Part shown: positions 1-12,600 of the stretch, piece by piece
Position numbering within the stretch: the stretch's first letter is position 1
Layout of the letters: the number at the start of each line of letters is the position of its first letter
Assembly: GCA_024803745.1 (NCBI GenBank)
Contig: JANJXV010000013.1
Coordinates: 16,551,501 to 16,615,500, forward strand
From: Megascapheus bottae
Lineage: Eukaryota; Chordata; Mammalia; Rodentia; Geomyidae
Length of the DNA: 64,000 nucleotides
Reading direction: 5' to 3'
Program-made: the position numbers and the translations under genes
The notes under the pieces: model-generated
Database searches by the model: none
What the model was told of the DNA's origin: nothing
What the model saw: only the letters and a program-made list of their open reading frames with translations

Positions 1-104
1 CCTTGAGATCACCCAAGGACAATACTCAAGCCCTGAGATCAAGACCCAGGACTGGTAAAAATAAATAAGTAAGTAAGTAAATAAATAAATAAATAAAATA
101 ATTG
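1..104 (+). repeat. Tail of a SINE (right unit) plus (AAAT)n/(AAGT)n
   Basis: Begins inside the shared right monomer (CCTTGAGA...CCCTGAGATCAAGACCCAGGACTGG), followed by an A-rich microsatellite, the usual SINE 3' end. The 5' part lies outside the window. Confidence 0.7.
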
Positions 105-258
105 GAATCCTGTTATTGCTATAATGGGGGAGGGAAGTGGGGACAAAAACATAAGAAGGGGTATCAATGTGTGAGAAATAATGCATCTGCTTATCTGGTG
201 AATGTAACTGTAATCCCTCTATACATTATCCCAATAATTTGAAAAATAAAAAAGTCTC
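105..258 (+). mobile_element. L1 3'UTR end fragment
   Basis: Matches the 3' ends at 28509-28877 (+) and 53453-54686 (-): purine-rich GGGGGAGGGAAGTGGGGAC, then GGTATCAATGTGTGAG, TTATCTGGTGAATG, TGTAATCCCTCTAT and an A-rich tail. Confidence 0.65.
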
Positions 259-264
259 ATGGAC

Positions 265-358
265 TTTAATGCTCAGGCTGGCTTTGAACCCTGATCCTCA
301 GATCTCAGCCTCCTAAGTAGCTAGGATTATAGGCATAAGCCACCTCACCCATCTCATG
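265..358 (-). repeat. B1-like SINE fragment
   Basis: Reverse complement of the B1-like left unit (GGCTGGCTTTGAACC, CTCAGATCTCAGCCTCCTAAGTAG). It lies in the DCHS1/downstream-gene interval. Confidence 0.7.
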
Positions 359-607
359 CATCTTTTCAGACTCTTGGTCTTACACAGTCCCAGATTCTTT
401 CACAAAGAACCAATCCCTCTCTGCTGCCTTGTTGCCTCTGGCAGGAGGCTGAGTAGAAGGAGATAATCAACCTCAGACTAGGTTCCTGAGCTCCCAGTGC
501 CATTTCTACTCCAGATGCCCCCATGTGCACTACCCCTTTGCGTTCCCTGAAGTGTCCATGGTACTGCCAGCTAGCTGCCTTCCATTCACCCCCACAAAAC
601 AAAGCCG

Positions 608-1070
608 GAGACTGGATACAAACTGCAGTTTATTAAGGCTCCAGAGTGAGAATTGGCACTTGTTCTGGGCAGGGGCAGGACCCAAGGGAGTTGGGTCCAA
701 AGAGTTGGGAGGGGGCCTCTTCCATCCGCCTGGCCCCCAATAAATAAAGTTCAGCTCCTTCACAGGGTGCTGGTGCAGGGCAGGAAGTCCTCACTGAGAA
801 CCCAGGGCTGCCACTTCCTTCATATTTCTCCCCACACTATGGACTTGGCCACAAGCCAGTGACCAACAGACCCTCTGGTCCTAGTGCTCTGAGGAGGCTG
901 GAGTGAGATGTGGGACCTGGCCCCACTGGAGTTTAGGGTACAGAGCTGGGGCTTGGTGGTAGCCTTCCCACAGCCAGTCATAGTCCGAGGCTGCTCAGGG
1001 CAGGCTCAGAATGGGGCCTGCATTGGGGACACTGTGTGTATCCCAGGTCGGGGCCCAGCCCGGGCCACAG
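608..1070 (-). other. DCHS1: DCHS1 3' untranslated region
   Basis: A short 3'UTR of about 460 nt lies between the TAG at 1071 and the poly(A) site. It is unique sequence without an obvious SINE. The cleavage position (about 605-612) is inferred from the AATAAA at 629-634 and the GT-rich stretch just downstream on the minus strand. Confidence 0.7.
629..634 (-). terminator. DCHS1: Canonical poly(A) signal AATAAA of DCHS1
   Basis: TTTATT on the plus strand is AATAAA on the gene strand. It lies about 440 nt after the stop. About 25-45 nt downstream on the minus strand is a G/T-rich element (TTTGTTTTGTGGGGGTG at about 587-604), the expected arrangement for cleavage and polyadenylation. Confidence 0.8.
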
Positions 1071-3682
1071 CTAGATGTGTAGCTCTGTGTCATCAGGTGG
1101 CTCCAGGCCAGACTCTGTGCTGAGTGCTGAAGCTGAAGGGCCTTGGGCCACTCCAAATGGTGAGACAACAGGTGAGCGAGCAGCCAAAGGAGACAGTGAG
1201 GGTGAGAAGCTGGGGGACATGGCGGCTGAAGACAAGGATCCTTCATGACTGATGGGGGAGCGATGAGAGGCTGGTGGGAAGATGGCCCGGGCGACAGCTG
1301 TGCTAGCGGGCTTGGGGGGCACAGACTTGGCTCCTGGATGGGCCACAGCAGTGATGAGGGGTGGTGGGTCAATACGGGGAGCTGGGGGGCATGGCCGAGC
1401 TTCATCCTTGAGCCGAGCGATCTCTGTGAAGACACTGGCTAATGGCTGGAACTGAGGACACCAGCTCAGCAGGTAGTCCCAGTTATAGCTGCCACGGAGC
1501 TCCTCTTCGCCAGCTACAATGGCTGTCAGCGCACCTGCCACACATGGCTTGCCATCTGCTGGGAATCCATAGTCTCCAGTGGGTGCGGGGCTCAGGCCAC
1601 AGCCCCCAAGGAAGGCTGTGGCAGTTGCTGGGGTCCCCTCCTCTCGGTACAGAGTGGCTCCTGCACCTGGCAGCAGTAGCCCTGCCTTGCGGCCCTTATA
1701 CCAGGTGTCAGGGGCAGGTGGCTCACAGGATGTGTCACTCAGTCCATCTGCGTCCTGCTGGATGCCTGAGTCAGGACCACGGGCAGCCAGGGAAGATGCC
1801 ACACTGGCCACACGCGGGAACTCGTTGATCATGCGGATCTCGTCATCCTCTGCTGCCTCCGCTGAGCCTCGGCCACTTGAATGTGAAGGATCCAGGGAGC
1901 CGCCACGTGGATAAGGGCCTCCAGATCCTGGTCCTCCATAGCTGGGGAGAGTCTGGTGATACAGGTGTTCTGAGGGCGGAGGACTGGGTGGTTCCCGGCC
2001 CAGCTTCTGCAGGGAGCCACTGGCTAAGGGTGCTGCCTGTGACATAGGGCCAGGAGCTGACTCAGCCTTGCGGTTACGGGCCCGGACAAGCCCTAGAACC
2101 AGGGCTGCCAGCGCAAGTACCACCACAACGCCCAAGGAGGCTGCCACAGCCCCCACCAAGAGCAGGTTAAGATCAGGTGCCAGGCCCAATGCAGTGTGGG
2201 TGATATCCACAGTCACAGGCACTGTGGCACTCCGGGACCCAGGCAGAGGCCCCCGGGCCACTACCTCTAGCCTCAGCTCCCGTGGAGTTTCACGCCGGGT
2301 CCGGCCCCCAGCCCCAGAGGTGGCTGTTCCACTGCCTGGAGCCCGACTGTCCACGCGAAGGTACAGGGCACCTGTAGTCTGGTTGATACCAAAATAGGGA
2401 GAAGAGGAGGCGAGGGAATAGAGCACCAGCCCATCAGCACCTCCGTCCTCGTCTGTAGCCTGCACGTGACCCAGGCTGTGGCCTCGCTGGGCACCTTCTG
2501 GCACTTGGAAGTGGAAAGCTGGAGCTAGGAACACGGGGTCATACTCATCCTCTCCAGTCACCAGCACTGACACAGTGACAGACGCTGAGAGATTGCCAGC
2601 ATCAGCAGCACCCACCAGCAGCCGGAAGCTTCCTGTGTGCTCATAGTCGAAGGGCACTCGTGCCCGCAGCTCCCCACTGGTGCTGTTTAGTGCAAATGCC
2701 TCGCGGCCCTCAGGTCCTGGCCCAGCCTCCAACAGACTATAGCGGAGCTTCCCAAAAGCCCCGGCATCCCCATCGATCGCATGCAGAGTGGTCACAAGAG
2801 TGCCTGGAGGCTGGTTCTCAGCCAGGCTGGTACTGAGCAAGCTCAGTGGAAAGGCTGGACCATGGTCATTTACATCCTGGACCTCCACTGTCACTGGTGC
2901 CAAAGCGAAGTGTGCCCCAGCAGGGTCAGTAGCCTGAACTACAAGCTGATGTCGAGACTGGGTCTCACAGTCCAGAGAGTGAGCCAGTCGCAAGGCACCA
3001 GAGCTCTCCTCCAGCTCAAAGAGCCCCAGAGGGTCACCTGAGCTGAGGGTGAAATGCACAAGGCCATGAGGGCCAGGGTCAGCATCAGAGGCCTGCACGT
3101 GCAGCAACTCAGCGCCTACAGGCATGTCTTCGGGTACCGACACACGGTAGGATGCTCGGGTAAAGACAGGTGGGTTATCATTGACATCTAGTACAGTGAC
3201 AGTGACAGACACAGCTGAACTTCGGGGCGGCTGCCCTCGATCAGCGGCAGCCACAGTTAGGTTGTACTGTGTTAGGGTTTCAAAGTCTAGTGGCTCAAGC
3301 AAGACCAGGCAGCCCAATGCCTGAGGACCTGGTCCAACACCCTCCCCAGCCTCAGCCAACCGGGGTTCCAGCTGGAAGACTCGGCCCCTGTTGCCACTAA
3401 CGATGCTATAGTCTACAGTAGCATGAGTGCGGCTTCCATCAGCGTCTGTGGCCTCCAGGGTGAGTAGGGTGGAACCAGGGGGCAGATCTTCAGTCACAGC
3501 CACACGGTAGTGTGGCAAAGTGAAGCTTGGGGCATAGTCATTCTGGTCTTGCAGCTGGACATGCACTGTGGCTCGGGCTGCTCGATGTGGAGTTCCATGA
3601 TCTCGTGCTTCCAGCACCACATCCACCACTCCCGGTCCCTCAGGGCCAAAGGCCTCTGTTCCCACTGTTGTGAATAAAGTTC
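1071..3682 (-). CDS. DCHS1: DCHS1 terminal exon 21 (EC23 end to EC27, TM, cytoplasmic tail)
   Basis: The acceptor is CATCTCAG before GAACTT and the stop is TAG at 1071-1073; 2612 nt coding, residues 2425-3294. Linkers are DQNDYAPSF, DVNDNPPVF, DVNDHGPAF and GEDEYDPVF. EC27 has a loop of small and basic residues with RTRR at about 2885-2888. The transmembrane helix (2929-2957; bases about 2085-2171) starts LNLLLVGAVAAS and is followed by LVRARNRK, a positive inside flank. The tail contains DDEIRMINEFPRV (3037-3049), conserved in vertebrate Dachsous, Ser/Pro-rich stretches, and the C-terminus DDTELHI. Long open frames on the opposite strand here are shadows. Confidence 0.97.
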
Positions 3683-6600
3683 CTGAGATGAGAAGAAAAG
3701 GGAAAGAAACACCCACTCAGCAGTGGCCAAACTGTGTTAGTGGAAGACAGATTCACCTTCCGGGGATATGCGATGGCTTTGGAAGTCAGACTCCAGGGAT
3801 TGGCCTGTGTGCTAAATCAATATGTAATATCCTCTAAGATATATGGCTCAGGAACGAGCACACGGACAGGCAGTCAGGTTTATATTAAAGACAGAGAGGG
3901 TAAAATGTGCTCTCTGAGTCAGAGGTCTAGGAGTCAAGATACTAGGTAACAAATTCTAGAAATGAGGTCTAGTATATGGCCAAATACAGTTAAAAGATCA
4001 AGGGATGGGGGCCGGGCATTTGGCTTAGTGGTAGAGTGCTTGCCTAGCATGCACGAAGACCCGGGTTCAATTCCTCGGTACTGCATACATAGAAGTGGTG
4101 CTGAGGCTCAAATGTTAGAGCTTTAGCCTTGAGAAATCCCAAGGACAGTGCTCAGGCCCTGAGCTCAAGCCAGGACTGGAAAACAAAACAAAACAAAACC
4201 AAGATCAAGGGATCATACTATAGGGTGTAGGGAAGACATACCATTATTGGGGTCAACACTGAAGCCCTCCACGGGAGAAGCCAGATGGTAGGAAATGTGG
4301 CCATTGACACCTGAGTCTCGGTCCGTAGCTGAGACAGAGAGAATGGCACTGCCCGGGGGTGTATGCTCAAGCAGCATTACCTAAAATGTGAGAAAAATTG
4401 TATATGGCCAACCATCCCAGCTGCCCTGCTGTATTAAAGATCGATCCGGTCAGTCATGTTTGGCATCCACTCCATCTTGAGGCCCATACTTATTAAGATG
4501 TGGGTGAAAACTGCCCACCTTTCCCCGCCCCCTGGTCACAGGATACAGAACCCAGACCTAGTTTGCAGGACCTGGAGGGCAGGTCTGAGATGGGACACTC
4601 CTGTCCCCCAGGATAGGAGTCTAACATCCACCCGACCTCAACCACTGCTAGCTCTGTCTCCTCCCTCCGGAAGGAACAATGCCACGCCCAAGTGTGGGGG
4701 CATGCAGGAGTCAGTACCTGGTAGAGACTATGTGAGAAGGTAGGTGTGTTGTCATTGACGTCCTCCACAAGCACCGTGAGGTTGGCATGGCCCTCATGAG
4801 GTCCATCGTGCGCCAGCAGCTGCAGATTGTAGTGATCACACTGCTCAAAGTCTAAGGGGCTGGTGAGGGAGACACGCCCTCCATAGCGGCCAATACTGAA
4901 AGGATCCTGGGGCCCAGAGGGGCTCAGCACATACCACAGCACTGGTCCAGAGTCCACATCATTTCCTGTTACCTGTGCAATCTCGGAGCCCAACAGTGCA
5001 TCTGCGAAAACACCAGACACAGGAGTTTGGCAGGGTCCTATGTACTCTTGGAAGCACTCTCTGCCATCTTTATTCCTTTCAGTTCACACAGACCTTACCT
5101 TCTGACACTCGGAGCTCCCAGGGCTGGGGGATGGTAGGGCGGTTGTCATTGGTATCAATGACCATCACTGTCAGTGTGGCTGAGCCCACCAGGGCCGGGC
5201 TTCCTCTGTCTGTAGCCATCAGTACTAGCCTGAACACAAAGCACAATCAGATGGCTACGAATGAACTTGGGAAAGGCTAAGATAACCCAGATAAAGGAAA
5301 ACTCGGGGTGTAGCCTAGGGACTATGAGGGATGCAAGATGGGGCTTGAAAATATACAGGTCCGAAGAAGCCAGGTCTCACCGAGTTTCAGCCCAGATCTC
5401 CCGGTCCAGGATAGCTGTGGTAGTGATAGTGCCTGTGGCTGGGTCTACATGGAATAAGCCTCGTGCTGGTTGGGATGCAGCTAGACTATAAAAGATCTGC
5501 CCTCCAGAGCCTTGATCCAGGTCGTCTGCCTCCACCTGGTGAGTGCAGGAGATGGTTGGCACTAGCCTGGCCACAAACAAATCTGACCATCTCTTCCCTC
5601 CTACCTTCCTGTCACATCCCACACCTGCAGCAGGGGCCCTTCCAAGGGTCGCGATTCCGGCAGGAAAGCCACATAGTGGGGTCGCAGGAAACGAGGAGCA
5701 TTGTCATTGGCATCTTGCAGGGTCAGAGTTAGCACAGAGAAGGCAAAGGCGCCTCCACTCTCTGCCTGCAGCACCAGTCGTAGACGTGGGCTCGTCTCAA
5801 AGTCCAGCCCCTCTGCTGAACGAACTGTGATAGCTCCTGTTGGGGGGAGGGGGGACAATGGCATCAGTGAGTCCTTTTCCTTATCTGGGAGTCTTCTCTT
5901 CCAAGGTTGTGTACTCAAGGGAACCCTTTCCCCCTTCAGTCTCCTCAGGAAACAACCCCCCCCCCCACACACACACAGAGTCCCTGATCCCATTCCCTAC
6001 CTGTATTAGGCTGAATAGAGAATATCCCTTTCTCATTTCCACTGAGAATGCTATAGATGATTGGTCCACTCGAGCCTCCTGCATGGACAGCCTTGGGGGA
6101 GACAACAGAAGTCCCTGTAGAGAGAATGAGAGAGGGTGGTACTGGACTGTGAGCACTACAGGAATGAGTAACTCTAGCCCATCCAGGGATACAAATTTAG
6201 GGACACATGGCTGGTGACCAACCTGGGGGTGCATTTTCACGAAGCATAGCTTCACTACTTGCTCGGGGAAAGCGGGGTCCACGTTCAGGCTCCCCCTGCA
6301 GTCCAACAATGACCACTCCAGTGGCAGAGCGAGCTGGACGGCCAAGATCGGTAGCCACGATGAAGAGGACACGATCTCGGGGTCCCAGAGTGACTGGAGA
6401 GCGGGTCACACGTATTTCACCTGTGTAAGAGTCCACAGTGGTGCCAGGAGGTGGTGTGCCTGCCAGCCGGTATAGAATGGAGGCATTGGCACCGGCATCA
6501 CGATCTTCAGCTCGCAGTGTGGCCAGAGCCAGCGTTGGGGTACTAAGGCTGGGGCCTGGACGGGGGAGGCGCAGACGCAGAGGACTGGTAGGGAAAGTGG

Positions 6601-9600
6601 GTGCATGGTCGTTGACGTCCCGCACCGTGATGGTGACAGGTACTGTGCTGCTCAGGGGCCCAGCAGCTGCACTATCCACTGCACTCACTGAAAAGGTGTA
6701 GCTGGGAAGGTGCTCTCGATCCAGTGCTGTGGCCGTGCGCAGTTCCCCAGAGGTAGGCTCTAGCAGGAAGGCTCCTGCTGTGCCTGCACCCAGGTAATAG
6801 GTCACACGGCCATTGGCACCAGCATCAGGATCGTGGGCCTGTAGTTGCAGCAGCAGTGTCCCTGCAGGTGCATCTTCTGGCACCTCCACTGAGTAGGCAG
6901 GAACAGAAAAGGCTGGGGCATGGTCATTGGCATCTAGTACAGTCACTGTCACAAGGAGAGTAGCACTGAGAGCTGGCTGGCCTCCATCTCGGGCCTCTAT
7001 CCGCAGCTGGAATGATGGTTCTACTTCCCGGTCTAGTGGTCTCACGGTGCCAAACTCCCCAGAGGCAACATCTAGGGCAAAGGCACCTGATGGGTCCCCA
7101 TCTGCAGATATCAGCAAGCAAACATATATGTGTCAGACCATGAAGATGGGAGAGCAACAGAGGTGATGAGGAGATAAGGGGATGGGAATGGGACCAGGAC
7201 AGAAACGAAGAATCTGAGACAAAGAGGAAAACAAACACCGAAGGTGAAGATATGAACAAAACAACTGTTATCAGAGTGTGATCTGGAGAGTCCTTGTCAC
7301 ATACAGAAGACCAAACTGTTATCATAGGTGTTATGTGCCATTTTTATTCGTATCTCACAGTTGTGCAGAGGGAATGCTTCAGGATGTGGTAAGATCTTTG
7401 CTTGGTGGATGAAATGTCTGCATACGTATTCTTGGGTTTTCCATTATATTCTGGGTAGAACAAGTAGAAGTATAATTTCTAGAAGTATAATTTCAGAAAT
7501 TGTTCTGGCTTCCTGTTATACCTATGATCTCTGCATTACTGTCCAACAGATTCTTATTTGAAATCTGAACATTTCCCTTTGTACATTCTGATATACCAAA
7601 TAGCATATTTATTGCTTTGTTTCTCCATGATTTTTTTTCCTGCTCCTCCTGGACTTGTGCTCAGATACTAGGTGCTGCCCTGAGCTTTTCTGCTCAAGGA
7701 GAGTGCTCTCCTTCTTGAGTCTCAATCCACTTGCAGCTTTTTAGTGGTTAAGTGGAAATAACAGTCTCACAAAGTTTCTTGTCTAGACTGGCTTTGAATC
7801 ACAATCCTCAGATCTCAGCTTCCTGAGTAACTAGGACGCTAGAATTACAGATGTGAATCACTGGTACCTGGTGTTAATGATTTTTAAATTTTCTATTGTT
7901 TTAATATCTAATAAAGAAAACATAGATAAAATTCACACATTAACTTTTTAGAGTTATATCTGAGTGTGGTGGTATACATCTAAAATTTCCAATATTCAGG
8001 AAGCTGAGGCAAAAGGATATTGTTTGCGGACAGTCTAGGCAACATAGTGAAACCTGTCACACATACACATACATACACAAAGTCCTGAGACCAAAAAGTG
8101 TGAAAATCACTATTCAACAGGAAGAGAGAAAAAGGAAGGAAGGAAGGAAGAAGGAAGAAAGGAAGAGGAAGGAAGGGAGTGAGGGAGGCAGGGAGCAAGC
8201 ACAGACAAAGAGGGAAATTAAGAGCTAGAGAAGCATACATAAAGAAGAATAGAATTATGTCATTTTTGGGGAAATGGATGGAGTAAGAGACCATGTTGAG
8301 ATAAGCCAAGCTCAGAAAGACAAGTATACTATGTTTTTTTGCTCATATGTGGTAACAGAGATAATAAAAATAATAAGTGAGAAGCCGGGCATGGTGGCTC
8401 AAGCCTGTAATCCTAGCTACTCAAGAGGCTGAGATCTGAGGATCGCAGTTCAAAACCAGCCTGGGCTCTAAAGACCTCGAGACTCTTATCTCCAATTAAT
8501 CACTAGAAAAAGGGGAAATGGGGCTGTGGCTCAAGGGGTATGGTGATAGCCTTGAGCTAAAGAGCTTAGGGACAGTGCCCAGGCCCAGAGTTCAAGCCCC
8601 ATGACTAATAATAATAATAAGAAGAAGAAGAAGAAGAAGAGGAGGAGGAGGAGGAGGAGGAAGAAGTCAGGATTGTAAAAGGAAGAATGTTGGAGATAAT
8701 CAACAGGTGGGAAGAAAAGAAGGAGAGGGGATTAGGAGGTAACTGTGATAGGAGTATTATACACACTATACATGCATACACACATATGAAAACAGCACAA
8801 TGAGATCCCCCAAAGCTCTTAAAAAGAATAAATCTGATTAAAGCACATTATATATATATAAAAATGTATATAGCAAGTATCACAATAAAATTTCTTTGTA
8901 TGAATATGCTAATAAGAGTAATAAAGATGGTGAATATGATCAAGCTGTATTATATGTAAGTATGGAAAGACAATGAAAACTCCTTTGTACAGTTAATGGA
9001 TGCTAATAAAAATAAAATGAGTTGAAGCAAAAGAAAAAAATTGACCCTCACCCCCCAATTAAACAGCTCTCTAAACCTGGCATGGTGGCATGCCTCTAAT
9101 CCCAGAACTCTAGAGGTTGAAGCACAAGGATGTCCAAGTTCAAGGGCAGCCTGAACTACAGAGCAAGATATCATCTCAAGAAAATAAAATTAAAAATTTG
9201 AAAAACCTGCTAAAAAAATTCAGTAACCTGGCTATAGTTTTCAGTGTAGTTCCAATTTCACCACATTACAGGTAGATTCTTGGGATAGACATACGAGGAA
9301 ACAAGCATGTCTTCTTTAGTCTACTGACATTCTGTTATGAAGTGTCTCTTCATAAGAAAGCACATTTCGTAAGAAATAAAGGCCAGAAAAAAGCTAGAGG
9401 GGCAAAGAAAGACATACCCAGAGATATAATGATGTATGCATGAGTCCAAGACATAAAAAGAGGGGGGGGGGAAAGACCCAGAAATGTTGACTGAAACCAA
9501 CAGAGGCCAATAAGGAGCAAGAACCAGGCAAGGAGGTTGTGAGTTAGTAGATATGAGATGATTCTCACCCAGGATGTGGTATTCTAACTTCCCATTGGCT

Positions 9601-12600
9601 CCTACATCTGGGTCAGAGGCCCGTAGTGTGGTAAGAGTCTGGGGGTCTTGGCCCTCCGGCACTTCCAGAGAAAGGTGAACATTTCCAAAGGTTGGAGCAT
9701 GGTCGTTCTCATCTTCCACAGTCACACGTACTGTGATATGAGTTAACAAGGGGGGTGAGCCTCCATCCCGTGCATATACTGTGAGGAAGCAAAATTAATG
9801 AGGTCTAGCCTGATCTCAGAGCACTTACACATGTTCACAGATACACATGCAAGCTAGAAAACACCTGTCATGCCACATATTCTAGGTACCCTTGTATGCA
9901 TGTGTGAATACATATAAGAAGCTGTTCATTTCCTTTCCATCTCCTCTGCTTGGTACCTGCAAAATCTATCTCCTTAGTGATGGTGAGACTGAAAAGACAT
10001 GAAATGAAATATCAAAAGAGTTGGGCTCAAGTTCCTGCTTTGCCAGTGCCAAACTATGTTAGTTTGAGCAAGTCACTTCACATCTCAGAACACTCCTGTT
10101 AAGTGATTACAGTAATCTCCAGGAGACATAGAGGGCTTAGCTGTGACAATAGGCATTTGAAATTCTGTATGGTCACAGAAAGGTCAATTCTGAAGTCACT
10201 TCACCTAGCATCTATCTAACTCTTGCCACTCCATAAGGGTCTAAAAAAACCCAAAAAAAACACATAAGCTTTGCTATCCTAAAAGGAACTTCTAGAAGGC
10301 AGCATTTTGGGTGCTCTGTCCATGACTGTAACACTTCTGGCTCTGTCGTCTTGTTAAAGTGTACCTGTCAAGTTGATCTCCTCTTGTTCCTCCCGATCCA
10401 GGGCACGAAGAGCAGTGAGAACTCCAGTATTTGGGTCCAGAGAGAAGCTTTCGCCAGAAACACCTCCATAAGTGACTTGCCCATTGGCCCCTGAGAAGGG
10501 GCAGCATGGGGAGTGATCAGAGGATAAACATATCCTGTATTTCCTCTGTCCATCCCTCTTACGAATCATGCTCTCCCCAGGTCTTACCCAGGTCGGGGTC
10601 AGTCGCCCGCAGAGTGAGCACAGGTGTACCAGGGGGGCTGTTCTCACGCAGGACGACGCTGTACTCCTGTTGTTGGAAAGTGGGTGCCTCGTCGTTGACG
10701 TCAACGATGCTGACAGTCAGGAGCTGGGTGGATGAGCGAGGCGGGGAGCCGTGGTCCGCAGCTACGATGGTCAGTATATGCTCGGCTCGCTGCTCCCGGT
10801 CCAAGGGCCGCACCACAGACAGGGCTCCTAGGTGAGTAAGATGCAGACGGGTAGCAACCTCTGCACGCCCTGCATCTCCGCACCCTCCGCGCCCACACCC
10901 CAGGCCCAGTTCTCACCGGTGCTCGCGTGCAGCCGGAAGTGGCCGTCCCCCCCAGCCGCCAGGCGATAGGACACGCGTGCGGCCTCCCCCAGGTCAGGAT
11001 CTCTGGCCACCACGTGAAGCGTGGTGGGCCCGGTCGGCTGGTCCTCCGGGAGGCGCACGCGGAAGGGCGAGGCGAACACCGGTGCGTTGTCGTTTTCATC
11101 CGTCACGAAGACGCGTGCGGAAACGCGAGCAGCGCGGCGGCGGCTGGCATTGGTGGGCCGGTCCGTGGCTTCCACGAGCAGCAGCAGCGCGGGCGTGGTC
11201 TCCCGATCGAGGCCGCGCGGAGCGCTGAGCGCCCCGGTGCGCGCGTCCAAGCGAAGAGCCGGCACCGGCGGCTCCTGGCGGAGCAGACGGTAGCGCACTT
11301 CGCTGTTGGGGCCCGGGCCGTCGGCGTCCGACGCGCGGAACGTGTACAGCGCCGCGCCGGGCTCAGGGTTCTCCTGTAGCGCCAGCGCCAGGGGGTCGCG
11401 TGCAAAGGCAGGCGCGTGCTCGTTCTCGTCCTGCACGCGCACCTGCACCCGCAGCAGCCGCGCGCCCGCCCCTCCAGGGCCCTCGGCGCGCACCGTGAGC
11501 GCGCGCCAAGCCGGGCCTGCCTCAAAGTCCAGAGGCCGCGCCAGGTACAGACGCCCGGAGGTCGCATCCAGCGCGAAGGTGCCCTCGGGGTCGGCGCCAC
11601 CTACCAGGGTGTAGGTGAGTGCGCCCACACCAGGTGGCTCTGGCGGTGCCACGGAGCCCAATAGGGACCCCGGCTGAAGCCCCTCGGCTGCTGTCACGGT
11701 CAGCACGACGGGTACTGGAGCTGCGGGGTCAGGCTCTGCCAGATCAGGCTGTGGCTCGGCCAGGCGGCCTGAGGGAAGCACCTGTGCAGGGCCAGGGAGG
11801 GAGGATGGAATCAGGAGGATCCGTGTAAAAGAAGGTCTGCACTAGGAAAAGGCGGTAGGACTAGCCTGAGAAGGCCCATTGACCAACACGAGAAGCCCGC
11901 ACTAATGAATGGAGGGGTGGTGCCAGAGCAGCAGCTAGAACAGACATACCTGCACCAGCAGCTGGAGGCTGGCACTCCGAGAAGGGCTGCCTTGATCGTG
12001 AGCACTCAATGTCAGCACGTAATGGGGCCGCTCTGCACGGATCAGGGATGCTGCAGTGAGCAGTTCCCCGGAGTGAGGGTGCAGAGAGAAGAGCTCTGAG
12101 CCAGGACCTGGGGGCAGGAAGAAGAAGGATGAGGGGTTGGCTCTCATGAAAGCCATAAAAGCAATGTGATCATCCCAACCATTCCCTTTTCCTTACCACC
12201 CCTCCCCACCCCATACCAGTTAACATGTAAAGGATGGTGCCATTCTCCCCCTCGTCTGGATCCTTGGCCTGCAGTGTTGTCACTGGTGTTCCGGGAGGCA
12301 CGCGGTCTGGTACCTACAGGGACACAACTCTTACAGTCAATGCCTTCCTAGGTGGATGACTCTGAACCCAATACCCCTCACCTGTGTGTAGGCTGAGCTT
12401 TTTTTTTTTTTTCTTGGTTTACATCTGTTCCAGAAGGCAGTTTCTCTTACCTACACCTCGAGTTCTATAGGGAGATGGCCCCTCCCTCACATTTCAGGCT
12501 AGAATGCTGCCACTTCACATACCTGGATAGGAAGTCCCCCACCAGCAGCCCCAGAAGCCTGCAGGAAGGTGGGACTGTTGTCATTGAGGTCGAGAACTGC

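Noticed and set aside
2068..2397. Plus-strand frame opposite the transmembrane region
   Set aside because: Antisense shadow of a confirmed exon.
8607..8665. Regular triplet array considered as a CRISPR-like or coding repeat
   Set aside because: It is a simple AAT/AAG/AGG microsatellite at a SINE tail, with no spacers.
10927..11664. Plus-strand frames opposite DCHS1 exon 10
   Set aside because: Shadows of a GC-rich coding exon; Arg/Gly/Ala-rich, no independent support.
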